Shown in pieces: positions 48,675 through 59,710 of a stretch of DNA of 64,000 bases (its first letter is position 1; each line of letters opens with the position of its first letter). The position numbers and the translations under genes are program-made. The stretch is from Polyangiaceae bacterium (GTDB lineage Bacteria; Myxococcota_A; Polyangia; Polyangiales; Polyangiaceae). The DNA is taken from positions 124,001 through 188,000 of the forward strand of contig JADJYE010000006.1 in NCBI GenBank assembly GCA_016719945.1. Direction: 5' to 3'. The notes beneath the pieces are model-generated. The model saw only the letters and a program-made list of their open reading frames with translations, did not search any database and was not told the DNA's origin.

Positions 48675-50681
48675 TCAGAGCGAGGCCTCGAGCCCGACGC
48701 TGGGGATCACGATGGGGCCGAAATGAACCGGTCCGCACCCCTCCGAGACCGCGCACTCGTAGCTGAGCGTCTCGCGCGCCCCCATCGTGTTCTGCGCCTC
48801 GGCCACGAACGCCAGCGAGTAGGGCGGAAGCCACCACCTCTTCTCGAGCCGAAGATCGACTCGCAGAAACGGCGGCAGCCGGTCGGGGAGATCCAGGGCG
48901 CGCGCGGCGCGCTCGAGCTCCACCTGCTCGCGCACGCGTCGAAGCTGCTCGGCGGCGCGCTCCTCGGCGGTGAGCCCTTCGGGCAGCTCGTGCACCCACG
49001 ACCGATCGAACTCCAGCGCGAGCGGCGTACCGGAGAGCACGACGATGCGCTGGCCGAACGTCCACCCGCGCCCGAGCTTGAACGACAGGGCGGCCTGGGC
49101 GACGTGGCGTCGATCGAAGGCGTGCGCGAAGGTCTCCCCTGAGGCCGAGCGCGTGCTCCGCGAGAGCGTGTAAGACACGAGCCCTCCGATCTGCTTCGAC
49201 AGGCTGCGTCTCACCGACAGCTCGAGGCCGTGTGCGTCGCCGGTGGCGCGCCTGCCGGCGGCGTCCTCGAACGACTCCTCGCGCTCGCCGACCCGGCTGC
49301 CCAGTGCGTCGGTCATGTCGAAGAAGGCGTTGCGGAAGAAGGTGACCTCGGTGGTCACCTCGCGCGGCAGCTCGACCTCGACCGAAGCCGACGTCAAGAG
49401 GCCGCGCTGCAGCCCACCCTCGAGCCCCGCGGGCGCGACGCCCGGGATGGCCCCGAGGTAGCTCGGTCGCTGCGACACCACGCCGACCGTCTGCGCGAAG
49501 CGGAGCTTGTCGGTCACGATCACCCGCGACGACAGCCGAGGGTCGACCCCGACAGCAACCACGGCGCCCGACGCGAACAGATCGACGCGCAGCCCGGGGA
49601 CCAGCTCGAGCGCTGGCCCGACCGAGATCGCGAGGTCGGCGTAGGCGCCCGCCGTCACGTCCACCCGCGACGAGAGCAGCCGCGCGAGCGCCTCGTCGCC
49701 TTCGGTGCCTCCGTCATGGACCGACAGCGCGAACGACTCGAGCAGCGCGTCCGCGCCCGCGGTGAGGATGACGCCCGGGCCGAGGCGGTGCACCTGATCC
49801 GCACGGACGCGGCCCAGCTGCGCCTCCGCGCGGAGCTCGCCGCCGCTCGACGAGCTCCGGTCGAACCCCCACGTCACCGCGGTCCGCGCCGAGCCTCCGC
49901 CCTCGAGAGCTCGGTCCCACCGGAGATCGACGCGGTGGAAATCGGAGTCGAGCACGGTGTCGAGGTCGCCGGCTGCGCTCGTCTGCTCGAGCACGTCGTG
50001 CGAGCCGAAGGCGAACAGCGTGACGCGGTCCTGATCGCTGAAGGAGTAGCCGAGCCGCGCCTGATAGTCGGCGTACGAAAGGTCGACGTCGGGCGACGCC
50101 AGCGACAACACCGCGCCGGCGTACGAATAGCGGTAGGCGGCGAGGGCCGCGCCGCGCCCCCCATCGAACGGCGCCTCCACGAACGCGCCCGTGTCGAACA
50201 GGCGGATCTGGGTCTCGGCGCGCAAGAGCCCCGACGGCTCGACGAGCCTCGCCTCGACCATCCCGCCGGCGTAGCGGCCGAGCCGCGCCGGGTACGCCCC
50301 CGCGTGCAGATCCACGCGATCGACCAGCGCAGGGTGAACGACCGAAGGCCCGAACCCCACGTGGAACAACAGCGGGATGCGCACGCCGTCGAGGTCGTAG
50401 CCGATGTTCGCGGGGGGAGCGCCGCGCAGGAAGAAGTAGGGCACTCCGGAGGCGATCGGCGTCACACCCGGAGAGAGCTCGAGCGCGCGAAAGGCGTCGC
50501 CGAAGGCCCCAGGGACCGCGCGCACCTCGTCGTGGGTCCACGTCGTCGCCGACGGCGCGGGGCGCTCGCCGACGACCTCGACCTCGATCGGCTCGGCGTC
50601 CGCGGAGCCCTCCTGTCCGCGCGCGGGCGCGGCGTGTACGGCGATGGCGAGGCAGACCGCGCCCGCGGCTCTGGTCGTCAC
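48675..50681 (-). CDS. TonB-dependent receptor
   Basis: 668 residues: signal peptide ending ARG, a plug domain (about 30-165; APSATTWTHDEV, FLRGAPPANIGYDLDGVRIP), and a 20-plus-strand outer-membrane beta-barrel ending at the extreme C-terminus (VIPSVGLEASL). The start GTG overlaps the stop of the radical SAM gene (GTGA), so the two are co-translated. It imports a large or scarce substrate across the outer membrane using TonB energy. The short N-terminus lacks a carboxypeptidase-regulatory-like domain. Substrate unknown. Confidence 0.88.
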   Translation of the reverse strand: MTTRAAGAVCLAIAVHAAPARGQEGSADAEPIEVEVVGERPAPSATTWTHDEVRAVPGAFGDAFRALELSPGVTPIASGVPYFFLRGAPPANIGYDLDGVRIPLLFHVGFGPSVVHPALVDRVDLHAGAYPARLGRYAGGMVEARLVEPSGLLRAETQIRLFDTGAFVEAPFDGGRGAALAAYRYSYAGAVLSLASPDVDLSYADYQARLGYSFSDQDRVTLFAFGSHDVLEQTSAAGDLDTVLDSDFHRVDLRWDRALEGGGSARTAVTWGFDRSSSSGGELRAEAQLGRVRADQVHRLGPGVILTAGADALLESFALSVHDGGTEGDEALARLLSSRVDVTAGAYADLAISVGPALELVPGLRVDLFASGAVVAVGVDPRLSSRVIVTDKLRFAQTVGVVSQRPSYLGAIPGVAPAGLEGGLQRGLLTSASVEVELPREVTTEVTFFRNAFFDMTDALGSRVGEREESFEDAAGRRATGDAHGLELSVRRSLSKQIGGLVSYTLSRSTRSASGETFAHAFDRRHVAQAALSFKLGRGWTFGQRIVVLSGTPLALEFDRSWVHELPEGLTAEERAAEQLRRVREQVELERAARALDLPDRLPPFLRVDLRLEKRWWLPPYSLAFVAEAQNTMGARETLSYECAVSEGCGPVHFGPIVIPSVGLEASL

Positions 50682-51547
50682 AGCCCTCGGGCGCGCTCCG
50701 GCCGCAGGGGGATGCGCCCTTGCAGCGCGAGGTCGATCACGCCGACCAGCTTCGCGCGATCGCGCGGCAGCCGCCCGGCGATCGGCAGGTAGTTGGAGGC
50801 GTGGTTCGTGCGGAACACGGCGTCGGTCGGGCGCGCCTCGTCGATCAGGGTGCGCAGCTCGCGCAAGAGCGCCGGCACGCCGGGGACCTCGAAGCGGCCC
50901 TTGCTCGTGAGCTTGGCGAGCGGCGTGTTCGGTACCACCGTCACCGTGAGCGCCGAGAAGAACTCCGGATCCATCTTGGTCACCAGGGCGGCCGTCGCCC
51001 TCGCGTGCTCCTCCGAGCGCTCCATGGCGATCCCCAGCAGGGCGATGACCGACAGCTTGAGCCCCGCGGCCTTCGCGCGCCGAGCGGCCTCGACGTGCGC
51101 CTGGGCGTCATCTCCCTTCGCGACGCGCTTGAGGGTCACGTCGTCGCCCGACTCCGGCCCGATGTAGAGCAGCGACAGGCCCGCCTCGCGCAGGCGGCCG
51201 AGCTGCTCGTCGGTCTTGTCGAGGACGTTGCGCGCCATCGCGTAGCAGCTCACCCGTTCGAGGCGCGGGAAGCGCCGACGGCACCGCTCGAGGATGGGCA
51301 GCCAGTGCTCGAGCGGCAGCACCAGAGCGTCCCCGTCGGCCACGAACACCTTGTCCACGTGCTCGCCCATGCCGTCCGCGGCCGTGTCGATGTCCTCGAG
51401 GGTCTCCTTCAGGTCCCGGACCCGGAAGGACTTCTCCCGGTACATGTCGCAATACGTGCAGTGGTTCCACGAGCAGCCGATCGTGGCCTGCAGGATGAAA
51501 GAGCCGGCCTCGGACGGGGGCCTGTAGAGCTTGCCTTCGTAGCGCAT
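50678..51547 (-). CDS. Radical SAM protein
   Basis: 289 residues from ATG 51547. The cluster motif is CSWNHCTYC (C-x4-C-x2-C), the spacing seen in the COG1032-like group of radical SAM proteins. The glycine-rich SAM-binding segment GPESGDDVTLKR follows. The protein splits SAM to a deoxyadenosyl radical. It is co-translated with a TonB-dependent receptor, so it may modify or use the imported compound. This is inferred from position only. The reaction is unknown. Confidence 0.85.
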   Translation of the reverse strand: MRYEGKLYRPPSEAGSFILQATIGCSWNHCTYCDMYREKSFRVRDLKETLEDIDTAADGMGEHVDKVFVADGDALVLPLEHWLPILERCRRRFPRLERVSCYAMARNVLDKTDEQLGRLREAGLSLLYIGPESGDDVTLKRVAKGDDAQAHVEAARRAKAAGLKLSVIALLGIAMERSEEHARATAALVTKMDPEFFSALTVTVVPNTPLAKLTSKGRFEVPGVPALLRELRTLIDEARPTDAVFRTNHASNYLPIAGRLPRDRAKLVGVIDLALQGRIPLRPERARGL

Positions 51548-51634
51548 CGACCGCTTCCTCGTTCTACCAAAACCGCGAGCGCGGCGGGCCTCGCGTCGTT
51601 CAGGTCGCGCGCGCGCTGTGCCATAGTGTCGGGC

Positions 51635-53290
51635 ATGCGCTCCACCTTCACGTCCGTCGCGCTCATGCTCGCAGGCGCCGCCGTCGCCGCGTGCGGTGAC
51701 TCCTCGGGGACCGGGGGCGAAGGCGGCGCCTCGGAGCCCCCGCAGCCGATCACGTTCGCGGAGATGGGCTCGCTCGTGTCGAGCGAAGGGCAAGGCAGCT
51801 TCCGCTTCGGCGCCGCGACGGCCGCCACGCAGATCGAGGACGCCAACGAGAACACCGACTGGTGGGTGTTCACGGCGCCCGAGCCCGAAGGGCTGGGGAA
51901 GGGCAAGGCGCCGGTCGGCGACGCGTCGCGCGGGTACACGCTGGCCGAAGAGGACATCCAGCTGCTCGTCGAGCTGGGGCTCGACTCGTACCGCTTCAGC
52001 ATCGAGTGGGGACGCATCGAGCCGCAGCGTGACGTCATCGACGAGGAGGCGCTCGACCACTACAGCGACTTCATCGACGCGCTGCTCGCCGCGGGCATCC
52101 GGCCGATGATCACGGTGCACCACTTCTCCAACCCTATCTGGGTCTACGATCCCCGCGATCTGCCCTGCGCAGGGGGCCCGACCGACGAGAACCTGTGCGG
52201 CTTCGGCCACCCCGAGGGCGGGCCGCTCATCATCGAGGAGGCTCGCGAGCACGCGGAGCTCCTCGCGGAGCGCTTCGGCGATCGCGTCGACGAGTGGGGC
52301 ACCGTCAACGAGCCCGTCAACTACCTGTTCCTGAGCTACGGCGTGGGTAGCTTCCCGCCCGGCAAGAGCACGCTGCTCGACGAGACCAAGCTGCTCGCGG
52401 AGTTCATGCCCGCGGCGCGCGACTACCTCTCCATCCACGCGGCCATCTACGCGGGCATCAAGGCCGCCGACACGCTCGACGCCGACGACGACGGCAGCGC
52501 CGCCGACGTCGGGCTCACGCTGAGCGTCGGCGCCTGGGTCCCCTCGCGGAACAACGCGCTCTCCGACGACCCCGAGGACATCGCGGCGCGCGACCGCCTC
52601 GTGTACGTCTTTCAGCACCTCTTCGTCGACGCCGCCCGCACCGGCATGTTCGACATGGACCTGGATCTCGAGCCAGAGACCGAGGTCCCGGGGCTGGCGG
52701 GCACCCTCGACTGGCTCGGGGTCCAGTATTATTTCCGCGGCGGCGTGAGCTCGCAGAACGCGATTATCCCGATCCTGGGCCTCACGCCATGCTTCTCGGT
52801 CCTCGACCTAGGTAGCTGTGTCCCGCCGACCGCAGACGACAAGACCAAATGCGTGCCGGCGATGAAGTACGAGTTCTACGAGCCTGGGATCTACGAGGTC
52901 CTCAAGGACTTCGGCGAGCGCTGGCCCGATTTGCCGCTGCTCGTGAGCGAGTCGGGGATCGCGACCGAGGTCGGGCGCCGGCGCGCCGAGCACGTCGTGC
53001 GGTCGCTCGAGCAGATCTCGTTCGCGCGCGACGAGGGCGTCGACGTGCGCGGCTACTACCACTGGAGCCTCTACGACAACTTCGAGTGGGTCGAGGGCTT
53101 CGAGCCGCGCTTCGGTCTCTACACCGTCGACTTCTCCTCGTACGACCGGGCGCCTACGGAAGGCGCCGACGTGCTCGGTGCCCTCTCGAAGGCGCGCGAG
53201 ATCAGCTCGGAGCAGCGGACGGAGTACGGCGGAGTCGGCCCGATGACCCCCGAGGACGGGGCGAGCGTCGGAGACCGCTGCAGCCTCTAG
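51635..53290 (+). CDS. Glycoside hydrolase family 1 lipoprotein (beta-glucosidase-like)
   Basis: 551 residues. Signal peptide with lipobox VAAC (Cys20) and a Gly/Ser spacer. The GH1 barrel starts at about residue 50 (FRFGAATAATQIED). The acid/base is Glu226 in TVNEP, and the nucleophile position is Glu439 in LLVSESGIAT, where the common motif is TENG. YYHWSLYDNFEWVEGF near the end is typical for the family. It hydrolyses beta-glycosides at the cell surface or periplasm; GH1 proteins are usually cytoplasmic and not lipidated. It diverges from the radical SAM gene. A 137-base gap follows with no feature seen. Confidence 0.9.
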   Translation: MRSTFTSVALMLAGAAVAACGDSSGTGGEGGASEPPQPITFAEMGSLVSSEGQGSFRFGAATAATQIEDANENTDWWVFTAPEPEGLGKGKAPVGDASRGYTLAEEDIQLLVELGLDSYRFSIEWGRIEPQRDVIDEEALDHYSDFIDALLAAGIRPMITVHHFSNPIWVYDPRDLPCAGGPTDENLCGFGHPEGGPLIIEEAREHAELLAERFGDRVDEWGTVNEPVNYLFLSYGVGSFPPGKSTLLDETKLLAEFMPAARDYLSIHAAIYAGIKAADTLDADDDGSAADVGLTLSVGAWVPSRNNALSDDPEDIAARDRLVYVFQHLFVDAARTGMFDMDLDLEPETEVPGLAGTLDWLGVQYYFRGGVSSQNAIIPILGLTPCFSVLDLGSCVPPTADDKTKCVPAMKYEFYEPGIYEVLKDFGERWPDLPLLVSESGIATEVGRRRAEHVVRSLEQISFARDEGVDVRGYYHWSLYDNFEWVEGFEPRFGLYTVDFSSYDRAPTEGADVLGALSKAREISSEQRTEYGGVGPMTPEDGASVGDRCSL

Positions 53291-53427
53291 CGACCCGGAG
53301 AAGACCGCACCGTCGTTGCGTTCCGTGAGGTCTGCGCTGCAAAAATTCACCCCGAGTCGCCCCTGGCTCCGCGATGGGGGAGTCGGGGCGAGCGCTCGGC
53401 CCACGGTTTCGCTATGTTGGCCCGCGC

Positions 53428-54593
<1,166 letters not shown>

Positions 54594-54597
<4 letters not shown>

Positions 54598-56168
54598 GCC
54601 ACTACGACGCCATCGTCATCGGGTCGGGCTTCGGGGGGAGCGTGGCGGCGCTGCGCCTCACCGAGAAGGGGTACCGCGTCCTCGTCATCGAGAAGGGCAA
54701 GCGGTTCGCGGCGTCCGACTTTCCTCGCACCAACTGGGACCTCAAGCGCTGGATGTGGCGCCCCGAGCTCGGGCTCACCGGCATCTTCCAGATGTCGTTC
54801 TTGGAGCACGTGACCGTCATGCATGGGGTGGGCGTCGGGGGCGGCTCGCTCGTCTACGCGAACACCCTGCCCACCCCGAAGGACCCGTTCTTCGAGTCGA
54901 CGTCTTGGTCGAGTCTCGCGTCGTGGAAGAAGGAGCTCGAGCCGCACTACGCGACCGCGCGGCGAATGCTGGGCGCCGCGAAGAACCCCCTCATGACGAG
55001 GGGCGACGAGGTGCTGCGTTCGATCGCCAAGGAGCTCGGCCGCGAGGAGCACTTCCACGCGACCGACGTGGCGGTCTACTTCGGCAAGCCCAACGCTTCG
55101 GTCGCCGACCCCTACTTCGGTGGGAAAGGGCCCGACCGGGTCGGCTGCAACTTCTGCGGCTCGTGCATGACCGGCTGTCGAGTGGGCGCCAAGAACACGC
55201 TCGACAGAAACTACCTCTACCTCGCCGAGCTGGGCGGCGCGAAGGTCGTCGCCGAGACCGAGGTCACGGCCGTGCGCCCTGGGGCCGAGGGGGGCTATCG
55301 AGTGGAGACCCGCGCCTCGTTCGGACGCGGCGAGCCCGCTGTGCTCACGGCGGACAAGGTCTTCTTCGCCGGCGGGGTCATGGGCACGGTCCCGCTGCTG
55401 TTGGCCATGAAAGAAGACCCCCACGGGCTTCCTCACCTCTCGAGCAAGGTCGGCGGCTCCGTTCGCACGAACAGCGAGGCGATCGCGGGCATCATCGTGC
55501 CGCGCGCCGATGAGGACTTCTCCAAGGGCGTCGCCATTACGTCGATCCTCCACACCGACGAGCACAGCCACATCGAGCCCGTTCGGTATGGCGCGGGCTC
55601 GGGCTTCTTCAGGACGATCGTGCTCCCGCAGACCTCCGGCTCGTCGGTCGCCTCCCGGCTCGGGGGCGCGGCGATGCAGGTGGCCTCTCACCCGATGCGC
55701 TGGCTCAAGGCCTACACCGTTCGGGACTTCGCGAAGCAGAGCCAGGTGCTCCTCTACATGCGCACGCTCGAAGGCACGCTCACGATGACCCTCGGTCGCG
55801 GCCTCCGCACCGGCTTTCGGCGCGGTGTCGTCACCCGGCTCGACGATCCGATGAACGCTCCGCAGGCCAACATGCCCGAGGCCCTCGAGCTCGCGCGGCG
55901 CTTCGCGGAGAAGGTCGGCGGCGTGTCGGCGACGCTGCTGACCGAGACCGTCCTCGGCGTTCCCTCGACAGCCCACATCCTCGGCGGCGCGTGTATGGGC
56001 GACAGCGCCGCCTCTGGCGTGATCGACAGCTCGAACCGTGTGTTCGGCTACGACGGTCTCTACGTCGTCGACGGCAGCGCCGTCTCCGCGAACCCCGGCG
56101 TCAACCCGTCCCTCACCATCACCGCGCTCGCCGAGCGCGCCCTGAGCCTCGTCCCCGCGAAGGCGTGA
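54594..56168 (+). CDS. GMC-family FAD oxidoreductase (cholesterol-oxidase-like)
   Basis: 524 residues. The FAD motif GSGFGGS is at about 10-16, followed by GVGVGGGSLVYAN and the cysteine cluster CNFCGSCMTGC at about 184-194. The C-terminal substrate/FAD region (LYVVDGSAVSANPGVNPSLTITALAERAL) is typical of GMC oxidases of the cholesterol-oxidase type. Members oxidise secondary or primary alcohols, some of them the 3-OH of sterols. The ATGA overlap couples it to the enoyl-reductase-like gene. Given the sterol cluster at 8925-17419, a sterol 3-OH is a tempting substrate but not proven. Confidence 0.85.
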
Positions 56169-56169
56169 G

Positions 56170-57615
56170 ATGGTCGTCTTGCCCCGCGCGCTGATCCCGA
56201 TGCTCGTGCTCGTCGGCGCCTGCGGCGACGCCGGCAGCGGCGAGGGCGGCGCTGGCGGCGACGGCGGCGCGGTGCCGTCCGCCGTCGAGGTCGACGCAGC
56301 GGAGATCGCAGACGCGGGCGGGGAGGGGAGCCTCACCGTCGCGGTCACGGCCCCGGGGACGATCACCGTCCACCTGGCCAGCGACCTCGTCCTGGAGGCC
56401 GCGGCTGTCGGCGCGAGCGCCGCTTCGCTGAACGGTCCGAGCGCGCTCGTCGAGCCCGACGGCGAGCCCTACCCGGGCGGAATATGGCTGAGGCCTCGCC
56501 CGGTCACCGACGCCGTGGTCGAGCTCGTGCTCGAGGGGAGCGGCGTCATCGAGGTCGAGCTGTTCGTCCGCGGCGCTCCGGTTCCCGAGGCTCGGCGCGA
56601 GCGCAGCCTGTTCTGGACCGACCCCTCGATCGTCGACGCCCCCCAGGTCGTCGGCCTCGCGCGCGTGCTCGGCGCGGCCTCCGACGACGGGCACGGCGGC
56701 GTGCTCCTCGACAACTGGCTACGGCGCTTCGCGACGACGCAGCACTCGGAGCGCGCGGGGCCCGCCCAGCTCGCAGACGAGATCGCGGCCGACCAAGGCG
56801 CCGACCCTTCCGCGTGGGACCTCGACGTCCTGCCCTTCAAGGTGACCGGCGTGCATAACCGCATCGATCTCGCCGCGCGCGGGGGCGGCTGCGGAGAGCT
56901 GCGCGTCTCCCTCGCGTCGACGCACCCCATCTACGCCCCGCTCCACGTGCTGTTCCTGTTCCGGCAGGCTCCGCAGGACGACGACGTCGGCCCGGACGGC
57001 GCGGCCCATTGCCTCGGCACGGCTCGTCGCTGGGCGCGGCTATCGTCGCTCGACGGCCAGGCCTTCACCGACGCGGCGAGGGCGCTGCTCGACGTCACGC
57101 TCGTCCGCGAGCGCTTCCTGCTGGCGGAGACGGTCGAGCTCACCGTCTCGCCGTGGGAGTGGCGCCAGTGGTCACCTGCGGGCGCCGATGAGCTCGACAA
57201 CCCCGCCCTCTTCCAGACCGTCGACGCGCCCCGGCTCAACGTCCCCGGGGCCCTGAGGGACGAGCTCTTCGCCTTCGTCGAGGAGAACGCCGAGGGGCTC
57301 TCGCGGCGAGAGATCGCCATTCCGTCGAAGTTTCGGAGCGCCTCGGCGCGCCTCCCGCCGAGCGCGCCGGCCGAGCGGCTGAGCCTCGAGGGGCTCGACC
57401 CCGCCGTGCTCGCCGACTACCCAGACCTCGCCGAGGCGATCGAGATCGTCGGCTGCCCGACCTGCCACACCACCAACGCCAGCTTCGTGCAGACGACCGT
57501 CGAGCGTGAGCCGAGCCCGTTCTACGATCTCGAGCTCGACGCTCGCGCCGACAGGCTCGACAGGCTCAACGCCGGCTCGATCGAGCCCGTGCCGCCGTTC
57601 GGCCCGCTGCAATGA
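56170..57615 (+). CDS. Lipoprotein with a single heme-binding motif (CPTCH)
   Basis: 481 residues. Hydrophobic segment with lipobox LVGAC, then a Gly-rich spacer. The body has long beta-rich stretches. One CxxCH (CPTCH, about residue 428) near the C-terminus could bind c-type heme. There is no second axial ligand motif I can assign. It starts one base after the GMC oxidase stop, so it is probably an operon partner and could take electrons from the oxidase. Its 3' end overlaps by 50 bases the antisense 3' end of the next gene. Confidence 0.65.
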   Translation: MVVLPRALIPMLVLVGACGDAGSGEGGAGGDGGAVPSAVEVDAAEIADAGGEGSLTVAVTAPGTITVHLASDLVLEAAAVGASAASLNGPSALVEPDGEPYPGGIWLRPRPVTDAVVELVLEGSGVIEVELFVRGAPVPEARRERSLFWTDPSIVDAPQVVGLARVLGAASDDGHGGVLLDNWLRRFATTQHSERAGPAQLADEIAADQGADPSAWDLDVLPFKVTGVHNRIDLAARGGGCGELRVSLASTHPIYAPLHVLFLFRQAPQDDDVGPDGAAHCLGTARRWARLSSLDGQAFTDAARALLDVTLVRERFLLAETVELTVSPWEWRQWSPAGADELDNPALFQTVDAPRLNVPGALRDELFAFVEENAEGLSRREIAIPSKFRSASARLPPSAPAERLSLEGLDPAVLADYPDLAEAIEIVGCPTCHTTNASFVQTTVEREPSPFYDLELDARADRLDRLNAGSIEPVPPFGPLQ

Positions 57616-59614
57616 GCGCCAGGCCAACCAGCGCCGCGAGCGCGCCACCGGAGCCCTGCGAGCCCTTCGTCTGACGGCAGCTGCACCCGTCGCCGCCGCC
57701 GTCCTCGAGCGGGGCGCCGCCGGCGCCGCCCTCGCCCATGGCGCCCTGCCCTCCCGGCCCGCCCGCGCCCTCCCCATGGCCGCCCTGTCCGCCGCCGCCC
57801 TCGCCCGGTCCTGGCTCCGGCGGCGTGCCGAGGTGGCGCGCGAAGCGAGAGATGCCGACCTCGTCGAGCTGGCCCGCGAACGAGCCGTCGCCGTTCGGGC
57901 AGGCGTCGCGCGGGCCGGGGCCGCCGATCATGAGATCGAACGAGCTGCCGGCGAGCGTGCCGGCCGCGACGGTCACGTCGACGACCTGCGTGTCGCCGTG
58001 CCACACGCCAGCCTTGCCGGAGGGGCCGTCGTATTCGAAGGCGACGTGCGTCCACGTGTTCACGGGGATCGCGGGCCCGACGACCGACTGCTGCGCTCCG
58101 TCCACGTTGACGCGGAACTGCATCGCGAGGCCCTCCTCGAGCACGACGGAGTACGAACCGCTGTCGAGGTCGCCCTTCTTCAGCAGGACGCGGTAGTTGT
58201 TGTTGTCGTCGCAGCTCGGGTCCGACGCGGGGTTGATCCAAAACTCGAGGGTGATGCCGTTCGCGGGGTCGAGGCTCGAGGCGTGGGGGACGATCATGCG
58301 GTCGTCGACGCCGTCGAAGGTGAGTGCCTTGCCCACGACGCCGTCGTTGACCTTGGAGAAGTCGAGGCCCCCCTGGAGCACCGCCGTGTTGTAGTACCCG
58401 GACACGTCGGGGGACCTCGTCGTGTCGAGCTCGCCGCCGTGGGTCACGCTCTCGTTCATGTGCCACAGGCCGCCGTAGTAGCCATCGAGTCCGTCATCGA
58501 AGACGAGCTCGACGTAGTTCGACGTGTTCGAGCCGAAGAACGGCCAGACGTCGAGGCCGGGGGTGACCGGGAGGCTCGCGAACGCGTCTGGGCCGGGGCT
58601 CGAGAAGAAGAGGCGGACGGTCTGGTTGGTGTCGGGGTTCACCCCGCCGTCGATATGGGCGACGCCCCAGTTGGTCGGGTACCCGACCACCGAGAGCGCG
58701 TTGCGGCGAGGGCCGCAGCCCGGCGGGTTCTCGGTGGAGACGCAGGGCATCGGCGCCGCCGCGAAGATGATCGCGTCCCCCGCGGGCATCAGCCACGGGT
58801 ACGCGCCGCGGAACAGATCCCCGTCTTCGAAGGACGTCCCGTCTGCGGCGCGCAGCTTGCGCTCGGCTAGCGGATAGACCCCTACGACGTCAGGGTCGGC
58901 GTACATGCTCGAGATCACCTTCGGGCTCGACCAGCCGCTGGCCGCGCACGCGGAGTCGTTCACCGCGTACATCAGGATGTCGATCTCGCCGTCGTTGTCG
59001 GGGTGGCCCTGCCAAACGAGGAGCTTGCCGTCCTTCGTCACGGTCGGCTCGATGCCCATCAGGGCCGGCGACAGCGGCTCGGTGCCACCCCACTCGCTCT
59101 TGTAGATCGAAGCGTCGGCCGTCTTCGGCGCTGCGACCCATAGCTTCAGGGTGCGGCGCCGGAGGACGAAGCCTCCCTGCTCGGGCGCCGTGACCGCGTC
59201 CGAGTCGAGCAGCACGACGTCGTAGCAGTCATAGGGCCCCGCCCCACTCGCGGCGCCGGACTCGTCGCACGCGTACGGCGTGGACGCGGCGTCGGGCTCG
59301 CAGATCGCGAGGGCGTTTTCGGTCCCGTCGGGCGCGCCAAAGACGTGGACGCGAGGCGAGAGCATCGGGCCGGTCGCGTCCGGGAGGCCGTCGGGTAGGT
59401 AGGTCGTGGCCTCGGGGCGGAGCAGCTGCGCCTGCCAGCCGGCCGAGTCGCGGACGAGGAACAGCCTCCCGTCGAACGAGATGTTGTGACCGTTGCCCCC
59501 CATCGACGACGGCACGCTGCGGGTGCTCGTCACCGCGCTCGACGAGCTCGCGGCTGCGAGGATCGACAGCAGCGCGCTACACCCCAACAGCCCACGTCGT
59601 CCTCGGTGATGCAT
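57566..59614 (-). CDS. LamG-domain surface protein with MYXO-CTERM-like tail
   Basis: 682 residues. Signal peptide, then a beta-propeller-like N-terminal region (DILMYAVND, GEIDILMY). A LamG/concanavalin-like domain is at about 410-575 (LEFWINPASDPSCDDNNNYR, HVAFEYDGPSGKAGVW). The C-terminal Gly-rich stretch (EGGGGQGGHG) is followed by DGCSCRQ, a hydrophobic helix (GGALAALVGLALIAAG) and a basic end RARSSRR. That order matches the MYXO-CTERM sorting signal of Myxococcota. The protein should be moved to the outer surface. Binding partner unknown. Confidence 0.75.
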   Translation of the reverse strand: MHHRGRRGLLGCSALLSILAAASSSSAVTSTRSVPSSMGGNGHNISFDGRLFLVRDSAGWQAQLLRPEATTYLPDGLPDATGPMLSPRVHVFGAPDGTENALAICEPDAASTPYACDESGAASGAGPYDCYDVVLLDSDAVTAPEQGGFVLRRRTLKLWVAAPKTADASIYKSEWGGTEPLSPALMGIEPTVTKDGKLLVWQGHPDNDGEIDILMYAVNDSACAASGWSSPKVISSMYADPDVVGVYPLAERKLRAADGTSFEDGDLFRGAYPWLMPAGDAIIFAAAPMPCVSTENPPGCGPRRNALSVVGYPTNWGVAHIDGGVNPDTNQTVRLFFSSPGPDAFASLPVTPGLDVWPFFGSNTSNYVELVFDDGLDGYYGGLWHMNESVTHGGELDTTRSPDVSGYYNTAVLQGGLDFSKVNDGVVGKALTFDGVDDRMIVPHASSLDPANGITLEFWINPASDPSCDDNNNYRVLLKKGDLDSGSYSVVLEEGLAMQFRVNVDGAQQSVVGPAIPVNTWTHVAFEYDGPSGKAGVWHGDTQVVDVTVAAGTLAGSSFDLMIGGPGPRDACPNGDGSFAGQLDEVGISRFARHLGTPPEPGPGEGGGGQGGHGEGAGGPGGQGAMGEGGAGGAPLEDGGGDGCSCRQTKGSQGSGGALAALVGLALIAAGRTAARARSSRR

Positions 59615-59710
59615 GGTCGGGACCCTACACCGGAGCCCACTGGGCGGGGACGGCTCGCGCCGCGAGCGCGCGACTCGGCAGCTGCTTGCGGCCGCTTCGG
59701 TCGAACTTTT

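Noticed and set aside
51591..51606. GTTCAG near the GH1 gene as a third LexA box
   Set aside because: The left half (CT at the required distance) is missing, and no DNA-repair gene follows.
50720..51634. Plus-strand extension in front of the GH1 gene
   Set aside because: Antisense to the radical SAM gene; the lipoprotein signal at 51635 marks the true start.
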